From Thioalkalivibrio sp. XN279 (GTDB lineage Bacteria > Pseudomonadota > Gammaproteobacteria > Steroidobacterales > XN24): a stretch of 64,000 bases of DNA. The stretch's first letter is position 1, and every line of letters begins with the position of its first letter. The notes under the pieces are model-generated. The model searched no databases and was not told the DNA's origin. It saw nothing but the letters and a program-made list of their open reading frames with translations. Location of the stretch: contig NZ_JAANBD010000028.1 in assembly GCF_011089885.1 (NCBI RefSeq), positions 618,389 through 682,388 on the forward strand, written 5' to 3'. Below, in pieces: positions 12,527 through 21,926 of the stretch. Position numbers and translations under genes: made by a program.

Positions 12527-13476
12527 GCCTGGTCTCCGTGTTGCAGCCAGTGAGCGAGGCCCTGGGCGTTCAGCGCCAGGTCCATGCGCAGCACTTCCTC
12601 GCGGAACTCGGGGTCGGAATCGACGCCGTGCTCGTCCAGGCGCCGGAAGGTCCAGTCGCGCAGGGCGTCGCGGATGGACGCCTCGGGATCGTCGTCGTCG
12701 CGCCGGGCCCGCGCGATCTCGACATAGGCCTCGAGGTCGCGGTGCAGCTGCGGCGCCAGCGCGGCGGGGGCCTGCACGCAGCTGAAGTGCGTCAGGAACA
12801 CCCGCTCCGGCTTGTAGGAGAGGATGCGATGAATGGTGGCGTGAGCCGCCTCCGGGTCGAACTGCACCGGGGTGGTGGTGGGGAAAATGAAGGGCCCGGC
12901 GTCGCTGTCGAGCTCGCGATAGGAAATGCCGAAGCAGTCGCCCGTGAACACGCCGCTGGAAGCCGGGTCGACGATGCAGTAATGGTGTCGCGCATGGCCC
13001 TCGGTGTGAATGAACTCGACTTCCCGGTCGCCCAGCCTGAGCCGCTCGCCGTCCTCGACGGTACGAATCCGCTCGGGCGGTATGGGCCGAATTTCGCCAT
13101 ACAGCTGCCGGAAAGCGTCCTCGCCATAGACCGCGATCGAGCCCGCAACCAGCTTCGCCGGGTCGGCAAGGTGGCGCGCGCCGCGCGGATGCAATACCGC
13201 GGTGGCGTTCGGCAGCGCCGCCATCAGTTCGCCCGCCCCGCCGGCATGATCGAGGTGCACGTGCGTCACCCACACCCAGTCGACCTGCTCGGGCGCAAGG
13301 CCTTTCTCCTCCAGCGCGGCGAGCAACAGCGGCACCGAATGCGTGGTGCCCGTATCCACGAATGCGGCGCGATCGCCCTGCACGACGAGATGGCTGGCAT
13401 CCAGGCCCGGGCGCACGTATTCCGTGTCGATGGCCGTGATCCCGGCGTCGAAATCAATCAGGATGGGTTTCTGCAC
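12523..13476 (-). CDS. Metallo-beta-lactamase-fold hydrolase
   Basis: Zinc hydrolase of the glyoxalase II/lactonase superfamily, 317 residues. The metal motif HVHLDH is at 72-77, with VDTGTTHS before it, HTEGHARHH for the third ligand and FTGDCFG for the bridging aspartate. The substrate cannot be told from sequence; a thioester or other acyl compound would fit the CoA-linked neighbours. The frame continues upstream into the divergent photolyase region, so the GTG at 13476 was chosen, 7 bases after GGGGAG. Its stop overlaps the acuI start. Confidence 0.8.
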   Translation of the reverse strand: MQKPILIDFDAGITAIDTEYVRPGLDASHLVVQGDRAAFVDTGTTHSVPLLLAALEEKGLAPEQVDWVWVTHVHLDHAGGAGELMAALPNATAVLHPRGARHLADPAKLVAGSIAVYGEDAFRQLYGEIRPIPPERIRTVEDGERLRLGDREVEFIHTEGHARHHYCIVDPASSGVFTGDCFGISYRELDSDAGPFIFPTTTPVQFDPEAAHATIHRILSYKPERVFLTHFSCVQAPAALAPQLHRDLEAYVEIARARRDDDDPEASIRDALRDWTFRRLDEHGVDSDPEFREEVLRMDLALNAQGLAHWLQHGDQA

Positions 13477-13564
13477 TTCCTCACTCCCCTGCGGCTGGGC
13501 TGCCGGCTGGACCGCCGTTTGACCCCCGATTGTGTCGCTTCCGGCCGCCGCGAGCAAAAAGCGC

Positions 13565-15097
13565 ATGGCGGCTGAGCTCGTCCTGGTGCTCGGCGACCAG
13601 CTGGATCCGCGCAGCGCGGCGCTCGTCGCCGCAGCGCGCGACGACGCCGTGGTGGTGATGATCGAGTCCTCGGGCGAGGCCACCCACGCGTGGAGCCACA
13701 AGCAGCGCATCGCCCTGTTTCTCGCCGCCATGCGCCATCACGCAGCAGAGCTGCGCAGGGCGGGCTGGACGGTCGATTACCAGGCGCTCGAGGCCGGGCA
13801 CGACTCGCTTGGCGCCGGCCTTGCCGAAGCGATCCGGCGCCATCGCCCCGCGCGGGTGCGCATGGTCGAGGCTGGCGAGTGGCGTGTGCAGGCCATGGTT
13901 GAATCCGCCTGCGCCGACGCCGGCGTCGCCCTGCAGGTGCATGACGACACGCATTTCTATTGCGGCCGAGAAGATTTCGCGCGCTGGGCCCGGGGCAGGA
14001 AGCAGCTCGTGATGGAGTTTTTCTATCGCGACATGCGTAAGCGATTTGATGTGCTGATGGAGGAAGGCAAGCCCGCCGGCGGCGAGTGGAACTTCGACCG
14101 CGCCAATCGCGGCAGCTTCGGCCGCCAGGGGCCGGGGACGATCCCGGCGCCGCGCCGCTTCGCCCCCGACGCTATCACCCGCGAGGTACTGGCCGAGGTC
14201 GCGGCGCGCTTTCCCGCTCACCCGGGCAGCCTGGAGGGCTTCGGCTGGCCGGTCACCCCGGCGGAGGCTGAAGCCGCGCTGGAGGACTTCGTGGCACGGC
14301 GGCTGCCACTGTTCGGCCGCTATCAGGACGCCATGTGGCAGGGCGAGCCATGGCTGTACCACGCCCACCTCGCGGCCGCCCTGAACCTCAAGCTGCTCGA
14401 CCCGCGCCGCGCCGTGGACGCAGCGGTCGCGGCCTGGCGCTCAGGGCAGGCCCCGCTGGAGGCCGCGGAAGGATTCGTGCGCCAGGTGCTGGGCTGGCGC
14501 GAGTTCATCCGCGGCGTGTACTGGCGGGAGATGCCCGGCTACGCCGGGCGCAACCACTTCGGCCACGACCGGCCGCTGCCGGGATTCTTCTGGGACGCCG
14601 GCACGGAGCTGAACTGCCTCAAGCAATGCTTCGACGACACGCTGGCGAACGGTTACGCCCACCACATCCAGCGCCTCATGGTGATCGGCAACTTCGCCTT
14701 GCTCGCCGGCCTCGACCCGCGCGCCGTGTGCGACTGGTTCCTCGGCATCTACGTCGACGCGGTGGAGTGGGTCGAGCTGCCCAACACGCTCGGCATGGCG
14801 CTGCATGCCGACGGCGGCATCGTCGGCACCAAGCCCTATGTCGCCAGCGGCGCTTACATCAAGCGCATGAGCAACTACTGCGCCGGCTGCCGCTACGACC
14901 CGGGCCAGCGCAGCGGCGCGGACGCCTGCCCCTTCACGCTGCTGTACTGGGATTTCCTCGCGCGCCACCGCGAGCAACTGGCCGCCAACCCGCGCATGGG
15001 GCTGGCGGTGAAGAACCTGGAGCGGATCGGGGAGGACGAGCTGGCCCGGGTCAGGGCCGCAGCGACGGCTTTCCTGGCGACGCTCGAAGCGTGTTGA
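13565..15097 (+). CDS. Iron-sulfur bacterial cryptochrome/photolyase (PhrB-type, probable (6-4) photolyase)
   Basis: Flavoprotein of the FeS-BCP class, 510 residues. Four cysteines at 351, 439, 442 and 455 match, shifted by one, the 4Fe-4S ligands 350, 438, 441 and 454 of Agrobacterium PhrB. The His-His pair in GYAHHIQRLM (366-367) is also conserved. Substrate by homology is the (6-4) photoproduct in UV-damaged DNA, repaired with blue light. The ATG at 13565 starts MAAELVLVLGDQLDP; a GTG at 13532 is possible, and neither has a clear ribosome binding site. Divergent from the metallo-hydrolase. Confidence 0.93.
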   Translation: MAAELVLVLGDQLDPRSAALVAAARDDAVVVMIESSGEATHAWSHKQRIALFLAAMRHHAAELRRAGWTVDYQALEAGHDSLGAGLAEAIRRHRPARVRMVEAGEWRVQAMVESACADAGVALQVHDDTHFYCGREDFARWARGRKQLVMEFFYRDMRKRFDVLMEEGKPAGGEWNFDRANRGSFGRQGPGTIPAPRRFAPDAITREVLAEVAARFPAHPGSLEGFGWPVTPAEAEAALEDFVARRLPLFGRYQDAMWQGEPWLYHAHLAAALNLKLLDPRRAVDAAVAAWRSGQAPLEAAEGFVRQVLGWREFIRGVYWREMPGYAGRNHFGHDRPLPGFFWDAGTELNCLKQCFDDTLANGYAHHIQRLMVIGNFALLAGLDPRAVCDWFLGIYVDAVEWVELPNTLGMALHADGGIVGTKPYVASGAYIKRMSNYCAGCRYDPGQRSGADACPFTLLYWDFLARHREQLAANPRMGLAVKNLERIGEDELARVRAAATAFLATLEAC

Positions 15098-15098
15098 C

Positions 15099-15129
15099 CT
15101 GCCGGGACCCGCCGGCACGGGTCCGGCAG
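15099..15129. terminator. Hairpin between convergent photolyase and cytochrome genes
   Basis: CTGCCGGGACCCG pairs with CGGGTCCGGCAG around a six-base loop, with one bulged G. It fills the 38-base gap between the two convergent stop codons. There is no long T run on either side, so it may act as a weak bidirectional terminator or RNA 3' end stabiliser. Confidence 0.5.
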
Positions 15130-15135
15130 TCCCGG

Positions 15136-15471
15136 TTACTTCTTCGGCGTCGTCAGCCCGCGCATCGCCGCGTAATAGGCGGCGAGGTCGGCAATGTCGT
15201 CGTCCGACAGGCCGGCCGCCATCGGCGCCATGAGCGCGTTGTTGCGCTCGCCGCTGCGGTACTGCCTCAGCGCGTGCTCCAGGTAGTCCGCGTACTGTCC
15301 CGCCAGCACCGGGAAGTTCGGTGCCGTGCCACGACCGTCATCGCCGTGGCAGGCCACGCAGGTGGCCGACTTGGCCTTGCCCAGCTCGGGGTTGCCGGCC
15401 TCTGCACTGCTGGCAACCAGCGCACCCGCCGCCAGCAGGGCGACCGGGAAAACCTTGTGCCACATGCTCAT
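15136..15471 (-). CDS. Periplasmic class I cytochrome c (c553/c4-like)
   Basis: Small monohaem electron carrier, 111 residues. A signal peptide of about 25 residues ends SSAEA, and the haem site is CVACH at 38-42. The ALMAPMAAGLSDDDIADLAAYYA segment supplies the probable axial methionine and the C-terminal helix. The ATG at 15471 overlaps the stop of the preceding cytochrome gene (ATGA), so the pair is coupled. The redox partner is not in this window. Confidence 0.88.
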   Translation of the reverse strand: MSMWHKVFPVALLAAGALVASSAEAGNPELGKAKSATCVACHGDDGRGTAPNFPVLAGQYADYLEHALRQYRSGERNNALMAPMAAGLSDDDIADLAAYYAAMRGLTTPKK

Positions 15472-15779
15472 TCCCCCTGCTCCTCGAACCACTTGGCGAT
15501 GGCCTGCATCTCTTCCTCGCTCAGCGTCACCGCGTTGGCGTGCATGGTGGAATGGGGCCGCTCGCCGTTGGCGTAGGCGCGCAGCGCGTCCACGATGTAC
15601 TGCGCGTGCTGCCCGCCCAGCTTCGGCACGTGGTAGGTCGGGTAGGCGTTCTTGTAGCCCTTGATGGCATGACAGCCGAGGCAGGTCTCGACCGCTGCCG
15701 GTCGCTCCCCGGCAAGCGTCGTGCCCGAGGCCAGCAGGCCGGCCAGGGCCAGTCCGATCGTTACGGCGCGCGGTCGCAT
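15468..15779 (-). CDS. Periplasmic class I cytochrome c
   Basis: Second monohaem cytochrome, 103 residues, upstream of and coupled to the first. The signal peptide MRPRAVTIGLALAGLLASGTTLA precedes CLGCH (33-37), and the C-terminal half is typical of the c553/c4 group (HSTMHANAVTLSEEEMQAIAKWFEEQ). A TTG two codons earlier is in frame, but the ATG at 15779 lies 10 bases after GGAGG and is preferred. The two proteins resemble the two halves of a dihaem c4 split over two genes; this is an inference from size and pairing. Confidence 0.87.
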   Translation of the reverse strand: MRPRAVTIGLALAGLLASGTTLAGERPAAVETCLGCHAIKGYKNAYPTYHVPKLGGQHAQYIVDALRAYANGERPHSTMHANAVTLSEEEMQAIAKWFEEQGE

Positions 15780-15881
15780 CGGCAAGCATCCTCCAGGTGA
15801 ACGCGGTGGCGTCGAATCGCGGCGGTATGGTAATCAGGGAAAACCGAAAAAGCCAATCAACCGACGGCCAAGGAGAACGCC

Positions 15882-16601
15882 ATGCTGCGCCTCAAACCCG
15901 CCTTCCTCATCGCCGCACTCGCCGGGCTGCTCGTCGTCGCTCCCGCCACCACCGCCGCCACACCCGACAGTCCGACGGTCAGCGCGACCGGCACCGGATA
16001 CGCTGAAGTAGCCCCCGACATCGCCGTGCTGCGTTTTGGCGTGACGTCGCGGCAGCCGAACGTGGCCGCCGCACGCGACGAGGTGGCCGCCGGCGTCGGC
16101 CGGCTGCTCGAGCTCGCACGCAGCTTCGGCATCGCGGACGAGCACATCTCCACCGCGGCCCTCAACGTGCGGCCGGACACGTCCTGGAACCCGGAGACGC
16201 GCACCCAGGAACACCGCGGCTTCATCGTCAGCCGCCAGCTCAGCTTCAAGCTGACGGACATCTCCCGGCTGGGCGAGCTGACGGAGCGCGCGCTCGGCCT
16301 CGGGGTGACGGAAGCCTCGCCTGCGGCGTTCGATACTTCGCGGCGCGAGGCGCTGGAGGCCGAAGCGCTGGCAGCCGCCGCGCGGGACGCGCGCGCCCGC
16401 GCCACCACGATCGCGACCGCGCTCGATGCCAAGGTCGGCAAGCCGCTGAGCCTCAGCGCGGTGGGCGGTTTTGCACCGCCCCAGCCCATGCTGCGCGCCA
16501 CGATGGCGGAAGCCGACGGCATGGGCGGTGCGGAGACCTACGAGCCCGGGCTGATCCGCGTCGAAGCCGGGGTCAACGCCACCTTCGAGCTGGAGGACTA
16601 G
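15882..16601 (+). CDS. SIMPL-domain (DUF541) exported protein
   Basis: YggE-like periplasmic protein, 239 residues. A signal peptide ends near residue 25 (APATTAA). The body has the SIMPL pattern: VSATGTGYAEVAPDIAVLRFGV at the start, a central LNVRPDTSWNPETRTQEHRGFIVSRQL block, and the ending EAGVNATFELED. The molecular function of the family is poorly known; E. coli YggE has been linked to oxidative stress. AAGGAG precedes the ATG. Single gene, convergent with the OppA-like pair. Confidence 0.85.
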   Translation: MLRLKPAFLIAALAGLLVVAPATTAATPDSPTVSATGTGYAEVAPDIAVLRFGVTSRQPNVAAARDEVAAGVGRLLELARSFGIADEHISTAALNVRPDTSWNPETRTQEHRGFIVSRQLSFKLTDISRLGELTERALGLGVTEASPAAFDTSRREALEAEALAAAARDARARATTIATALDAKVGKPLSLSAVGGFAPPQPMLRATMAEADGMGGAETYEPGLIRVEAGVNATFELED

Positions 16602-16613
16602 GGCAGCGGGCTG

Positions 16614-18194
16614 TCAGGGGCGCTGGAGGGTGACGAAGCGGCTCGGGTGCACGTTGAGGGGGTTGTCCTCGATGCCCTGCACCCAGGGCTTGACCAGTTT
16701 CTTGCTGACGTAGAAGTACAGCGGCATCAGCGGCGCCGCCTCGATGAGGCGCGCCTCCGCCGCAGCCAGCAGGCGCATGCGCGTCGCGGCATCGCCCGCG
16801 GCAGCGGCCTCGCGCAGCAGGCGGTCGTATTCCGGGTCCGACCAGCCGGTGCCGTTGACCTGGCTGTCCGCGGCAAGGATGCCGAGGAAACTGTCGGGCT
16901 GGGCGAAATCGGCGATCCAGCTGCCGCGATAGACCTGGGTCACGTCGCCGGCACGGACGTTGCCCAGCAGGACGCGAAACTCCTCGCGCACCAGGTCGGT
17001 CTCGATCCCGAGTCCCTCGCGCCAGAAGGCGCCCACCGCAACCGCCACGCGGTCGTGCAACTCGCCGCTGTTGTAACGGATCTCGAGGCGCAGCGGGGTT
17101 TCCGCGTCATAACCCGCTTCTGCCAGCAACGCCCGGGCGCGCTCCAGGCGCACGCTGCGCCGCTGCTCGCACAGCGCATCACGCGGCGGCGCGTAGCCCG
17201 GCAGGCCCGGCGGCACGAGGTTGCACGCCGGCAGCTCGCCGGCGCCGACCACGCGCCCGGCGATGAGCTCGCGATCCACCGCCAGCGACAGGGCCCGGCG
17301 CACGCGGGCGTCGTCCAGCGGCGGCCGTCGCGTGTTGAAGCCGTAGAAATAGACCGCGAGGTACGGGCTGATGCGCAGCTCCTCCGGGACATGCTCCTGC
17401 AGCCATGGCACGCGGGATACCGGCACGGTGTAGGTCATGTCGAGCTCGTCGGCGCGGTAGCGCGACAGCTCGCTGGCCTGGTCCGGCAGCGACAGGTAGC
17501 GCACCTGGTCCAGCGACACGTTGTCCGCGTCGCGGTAGGCGGGATTTCGCAACAGCACCAGGTGTGAGCCGGGCACGCGCTCGCCGAGGCGGAAGGCGCC
17601 GCTGGAGACCTTGCCGCCAGGCGCCAGGTCGTCGCGCCGCGGACTGGCTGCAGGATGGGCGAGCAGTTCGTCCAGCCACGGCGTGGGCCGTTCCAGGACG
17701 ATGCGCAGGGTGTGCTCGTCCTCCGCCCGCACCGCCGGCCCGTCCGCGCCGCCGCTCATGCCGGCGATGGCGCTGAACAGCTCTCGATGCGGCGAGGCGA
17801 CGGCGGCCGTCGCCATCTGCCGAAAGGCGAGCACGAAATCCCCGGCCCGCACCGGGCGGCCGTCCGACCAGCGCGCCGCCGGGTCGAGCTCGAACACCCA
17901 TTCCAGTCCGTCTGCGGAAACTTGCCAGCTGCGCGCGGCACCTGGGATGACCCGGCCGGCGGCGTCCAGCGCCGTCAGGCCTTCGTGCAGGTCGCGCAGT
18001 ACGTTGAGCGCCGGCTCGCTGCGTGCCTGCAAGGGATCGAGTGACTCCGGATCGGCGCTGTTGCCCCGCACGAACTCGACCACGTCGACGGCATCTCCCC
18101 CGGTCTCGGGCTCGGGCGCGCACGCCGCCACCAGGGCCAGGGCGAGAAGCAGTACCGGGATGCCGCGACGACGCCCGGATCGGGCCGGCTTCAT
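16614..18194 (-). CDS. OppA-like peptide-binding lipoprotein (copy 2)
   Basis: Extracytoplasmic solute-binding protein of the SBP_bac_5 family, 526 residues. The signal ends in lipobox VAAC, so it should be a lipoprotein. Family landmarks: NSADPESLDPLQA, WSDGRPVRAGDFVLAFRQM and RVRRALSLAVDRELI. The usual ligand is an oligopeptide, but no permease or ATPase genes are adjacent. The start is the ATG at 18194, one base after the stop of the preceding paralogue, with GAGG upstream. Third gene of a probable mnmG-sbp-sbp unit. Confidence 0.85.
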   Translation of the reverse strand: MKPARSGRRRGIPVLLLALALVAACAPEPETGGDAVDVVEFVRGNSADPESLDPLQARSEPALNVLRDLHEGLTALDAAGRVIPGAARSWQVSADGLEWVFELDPAARWSDGRPVRAGDFVLAFRQMATAAVASPHRELFSAIAGMSGGADGPAVRAEDEHTLRIVLERPTPWLDELLAHPAASPRRDDLAPGGKVSSGAFRLGERVPGSHLVLLRNPAYRDADNVSLDQVRYLSLPDQASELSRYRADELDMTYTVPVSRVPWLQEHVPEELRISPYLAVYFYGFNTRRPPLDDARVRRALSLAVDRELIAGRVVGAGELPACNLVPPGLPGYAPPRDALCEQRRSVRLERARALLAEAGYDAETPLRLEIRYNSGELHDRVAVAVGAFWREGLGIETDLVREEFRVLLGNVRAGDVTQVYRGSWIADFAQPDSFLGILAADSQVNGTGWSDPEYDRLLREAAAAGDAATRMRLLAAAEARLIEAAPLMPLYFYVSKKLVKPWVQGIEDNPLNVHPSRFVTLQRP

Positions 18195-18195
18195 T

Positions 18196-19845
18196 TCAGT
18201 ATCCTCGCTGCGCCACATCGATGGAGATGTTGCGCGTATAGGTGCGATTCAGCACGTTGGACTCGTAGCCGCGCACCCAGGGCTTCACCAGGTGCCGGCT
18301 GACCGGGTGGTACAGCGGCAGGATGGGAACGAACTCGAGCATGCGCCGCTCTGCCGCCTCGAGCATGACGCGCCGCGCGGCGGGGTCCTGTTCCAGTGCG
18401 GCCTGCTGCAGCAGGCGCTCGTACTCGGGATCGTCGTAGCCGGTGTCACTCACGGCGCCAGTGGTCTTCAGGATCTCGAGGAAGTTGGAGGCGTCGTTGT
18501 AGTCGCCGCGCCAGGACAGGCGCAGCACCTGCCACTGGTCCGGGTCCTTGCGGCGCGACAACATGACGCGGAACTCCTCGTTGTGCAGCGTGCTTTCGAC
18601 GCCGAGATGCTCGCGCCACATCGAAGTCACGGCGACGGCGATGCGGCGCAGGTTCTCGTCGGTGTTGTAGTGCACCGTGAGGCGCAGCGGGTTGTCGGGG
18701 CCGTAACCGGCCTCCTGCAGCAAGGCGCGCGCGGCGGCGATGCGCTCATCCATCGGCAGCGCGCGCCAGGCGAAAGACTGGGCGTTGTAATCCAGCACGC
18801 CCGGCGGCACCAGGCCATAAGCCGGCCGGTCGCCGTAGCCCACCACGGACGCGGCGACGCGCTCGCGGTCGACGGCCATGGCGAGCGCGCGGCGCACGCG
18901 CAGGTCGTCGGTGGGCGGCCGCAGGGTATTGAACAGCCAGTACTGCGTGCTCAGCGCCGGCGCCACCTTGAGCTCGTCGCCGAGGTTCTCGCGCAGCCAC
19001 GCGTAGCGCGCGATGGGAATCTGCACCGTGTAGTCGAGCGCGTCGGTGCGATAGTGATTCAGCTCCGCCTCGGGCAGGTCGAAGGCATAGAACCGCACCA
19101 CGTCCACCTGCGGCCGCTCGCGGAAGAACTCGTTGCGTACCAGTTGCACATAGCTCTGCGGCTCCCACAGGTCGAGCCGGTAGGCGCCGTTCGAGACCAT
19201 GCGGCCGGGCCGCGCGAAGCCATTGCCGTGCGCCGCGAGACTCGGGCGATGCACCGGGAAGGTGACGGGATGCGTCAGCAGGCCGAGCAGGTAGGGCGTG
19301 GGTCGGGTGAGGCGCAAGGCCAGGCGGTAATCGTCCAGCGCGGTGATGCCGAGAGCATCCGGTTGCGCCTCGCCCGCCGTGATCTCGCTGGCGTTCTCGA
19401 TCATCCGCAACAGCCCGGCCTCGGTGCTCGCCGTGGCCGGGTCCACGGCGCGCCGGAAGCCGGCGACGAAGTCCGCCGCGGTGACCGGGTCGCCGTTGGA
19501 CCAGCGTCCGTCGGGCCGGAGCGTGAAGCGCCATTCCAGCCCGTCGCTGCTCACCTCCCAGGAAGACGCCGCGCCGGGGACCAGTTCGCCCGCACTGGTC
19601 TCCGCCACCAGGCCTTCGTAAAGATCGCGGATGACGTCCCTGCTGTTCTCGTCCTGGGCGCGTTGCGGGTCCAGCGTCGCCGGCTCCGGGCCATTGCCGC
19701 GACGGAACACCACGGGCGCCACCGCGTCGGCGTCCCGGGCTGCGGGCGCGGGCGCCCGGTCGCAGCCCGCCAGCGACAGCCCCAGCAGCCCGGCCAGCCC
19801 CAACACCTTTAGCACTGCCAGCCCCAGTGCCGGCGCGCGTCTCAC
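18196..19845 (-). CDS. OppA-like peptide-binding lipoprotein (copy 1)
   Basis: SBP_bac_5 family protein, 549 residues, paralogous to its downstream neighbour (shared landmarks [52 protein letters not shown]). The signal ends in lipobox LAGC. The start is GTG at 19845, overlapping the mnmG stop as GTGA and preceded by GGGGAGG; an ATG/GTG further upstream would lie inside mnmG. Two paralogues without a transporter may act with a distant Opp/Dpp permease or as chaperone or sensor proteins. Confidence 0.85.
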   Translation of the reverse strand: MRRAPALGLAVLKVLGLAGLLGLSLAGCDRAPAPAARDADAVAPVVFRRGNGPEPATLDPQRAQDENSRDVIRDLYEGLVAETSAGELVPGAASSWEVSSDGLEWRFTLRPDGRWSNGDPVTAADFVAGFRRAVDPATASTEAGLLRMIENASEITAGEAQPDALGITALDDYRLALRLTRPTPYLLGLLTHPVTFPVHRPSLAAHGNGFARPGRMVSNGAYRLDLWEPQSYVQLVRNEFFRERPQVDVVRFYAFDLPEAELNHYRTDALDYTVQIPIARYAWLRENLGDELKVAPALSTQYWLFNTLRPPTDDLRVRRALAMAVDRERVAASVVGYGDRPAYGLVPPGVLDYNAQSFAWRALPMDERIAAARALLQEAGYGPDNPLRLTVHYNTDENLRRIAVAVTSMWREHLGVESTLHNEEFRVMLSRRKDPDQWQVLRLSWRGDYNDASNFLEILKTTGAVSDTGYDDPEYERLLQQAALEQDPAARRVMLEAAERRMLEFVPILPLYHPVSRHLVKPWVRGYESNVLNRTYTRNISIDVAQRGY

Positions 19846-21734
19846 GCGACCTCCCCGTCGGGCGCCTGGCACCTTTTCAAGTGGACCATGAGCAGCGATA
19901 CGGCCGCCGGCGTCACCCCGGCAAGGCGCGCCGCCTGGCCCAACGTCGCCGGGCGGGCCTCGGCCAGCTTCTGCCGCACCTCGTGAGACAGCCCGCGCAC
20001 CGCGCCGTAATCGAGATCCTCGGGCAGCGGCGCCGTCTCGTGCCGGCGCTGGCGCTCGATTTCCTGCTGCTGGCGCCGGATGTAGCCATCGTAGTGGGTG
20101 CGGACCTCGATCTGCTGCGCCACCTCAGGCGCCACGCCCGGGCCGGCGATACAGCCCAGCGCGAGCAGGTCGCGATACGCGACCTCCGGCCGGCGCAGCA
20201 GCTCCAGCGCGGTGCTCTCCCGCGTCGGCGCGCCGCCGGGGAAGGCCGCGGCGCGCTCCGGGTCGAGCGCTTCCGGCCTCACCCGGGTCCGGGTGAGGCG
20301 TTCGGTCTCCGCCGCCACCGCGGCCTGCTTCTGCTCGAACGCGGTCCAGCGCGTGTCGTCCACCAGTCCCAGCTCGCGCCCCTGCGGCGTCAGGCGCTCG
20401 TCGGCATTGTCCTCCCGCAGCAGGAGGCGGTACTCGGCGCGGCTGGTGAACATGCGGTAGGGCTCGGTGGTGCCGCGCGTCACCAGGTCGTCGACGAGTA
20501 CGCCGATGTAGGCCTCGTGGCGGCCCGGCACCCATGGCCCCTGGTCGCGCAGGGCACGCACCGCATTGATGCCGGCGAGCAAGCCCTGGGCCGCGGCTTC
20601 CTCGTAACCGGTCGTGCCGTTGATCTGCCCGGCGAAGAACAGGCCGCGGAAATGCCGTGTCTCGAGGCTGGGGCGCAGGTCGCGCGGGTCGAAGTAGTCG
20701 TACTCGATGGCGTAACCGGGCCGCGTCATGTGCGCGCGCTCGAAGCCGGGGATGCTGCGCACGAGGTCGTACTGCACGTCGAAAGGCAGGCTGGTGGAAA
20801 TCCCGTTCGGATAGACCTCGCGACTGTCCAGGCCTTCCGGCTCGACGAACACCTGGTGCGATGGCTTGTCGGCAAAGCGCGTGATCTTGTCCTCGACGGA
20901 GGGGCAGTAACGCGGGCCGATCCCCTCGATGGTGCCGCTGTACATGGGCGAGCGATGCAGCGCCGCGCGGATGATGTCGTGCGTGCGCTCGGTCGTGTGG
21001 GTGATCCAGCACGGCAGCTGGCGCGGATGGTCCTCGCGCCGGCCGAGGAAGCTGAACACGGGCCGCGGCTCGTCGCCCGGTTGCGCGCGCATGGCGTCGT
21101 AGTCCAGGCTGCGGGCGTCCAGCCGCGGCGGCGTGCCGGTCTTCAGCCGACCCACCCGCAGGGGCAGCTCCCGCAGGCGCGCAGCGAGCCGGTTGGACGG
21201 CGCATCCCCGGCACGCCCGCCGGCATGCTGCGCCTCGCCGACGTGGATGCGGCCGCCGAGAAAGGTGCCCACGGTCAGCACCACGGCGCGCGCGCGGAAC
21301 GCCAGTCCCATCTCGGTCACCACGCCGGCCACGCGCTCGCCCTCGATCACCAGGTCCGCCGCGCCCTGCTGGAACAGCAGCAGGTTCGGCTGCGCCTCCA
21401 CCATGCGGCGGATCGCGGCGCGGTACAGCGCGCGGTCGGCTTGCGCCCGCGTAGCACGCACCGCCGGACCCTTGCGCGCATTGAGGGTGCGGAAATGAAT
21501 GCCGGCCAAATCCGCGCCGCGCGCCATCGCCCCGCCGAGCGCGTCGATCTCGCGCGCCAGGTGTCCCTTGCCGATCCCGCCGATGGCCGGGTTGCAGCTC
21601 ATCTGGCCGATGGTCTCGATGTTGTGCGTCAACAGCAGGGTGCGCGCGCCCATGCGGGCGGACGCGAGCGCCGCCTCGGTGCCGGCATGGCCGCCGCCGA
21701 TGACGATGACGTCGAAATCCTCCGGGTGCTGCAA
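19842..21734 (-). CDS. mnmG: tRNA uridine-5-carboxymethylaminomethyl modification enzyme MnmG (GidA)
   Basis: FAD enzyme that, with MnmE, modifies wobble uridine 34 of several tRNAs. The 630 residues match the family (629 in E. coli). The dinucleotide-binding motif GGGHAG is at 13-18, followed by [15 protein letters not shown] and the GidA signatures [12 protein letters not shown] and [17 protein letters not shown]. There is no ATG near the N-terminus; the start is TTG at 21734, 7 bases after AGGAA. The frame upstream of it is unrelated to MnmG. Its stop overlaps the next gene (GTGA). Confidence 0.96.
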   Translation of the reverse strand: MQHPEDFDVIVIGGGHAGTEAALASARMGARTLLLTHNIETIGQMSCNPAIGGIGKGHLAREIDALGGAMARGADLAGIHFRTLNARKGPAVRATRAQADRALYRAAIRRMVEAQPNLLLFQQGAADLVIEGERVAGVVTEMGLAFRARAVVLTVGTFLGGRIHVGEAQHAGGRAGDAPSNRLAARLRELPLRVGRLKTGTPPRLDARSLDYDAMRAQPGDEPRPVFSFLGRREDHPRQLPCWITHTTERTHDIIRAALHRSPMYSGTIEGIGPRYCPSVEDKITRFADKPSHQVFVEPEGLDSREVYPNGISTSLPFDVQYDLVRSIPGFERAHMTRPGYAIEYDYFDPRDLRPSLETRHFRGLFFAGQINGTTGYEEAAAQGLLAGINAVRALRDQGPWVPGRHEAYIGVLVDDLVTRGTTEPYRMFTSRAEYRLLLREDNADERLTPQGRELGLVDDTRWTAFEQKQAAVAAETERLTRTRVRPEALDPERAAAFPGGAPTRESTALELLRRPEVAYRDLLALGCIAGPGVAPEVAQQIEVRTHYDGYIRRQQQEIERQRRHETAPLPEDLDYGAVRGLSHEVRQKLAEARPATLGQAARLAGVTPAAVSLLMVHLKRCQAPDGEVA

Positions 21735-21926
21735 TGCGGTGTTCCTGGCGTGGCCTGCGCGGTTTCCGGGCGCCAATGATACCCGCGTGCCGCACGCACA
21801 GCAGCGCCGCCAGAAAAGTATGGCCGCGTATCTGAGAATGCGGTCACAGACGGCGCGGGCGCCGGAAGTCATTCTGCAGGACCCCGGGCCGCCTGACTGG
21901 CCCGGCAGAACCCAGGGAGACGACGC

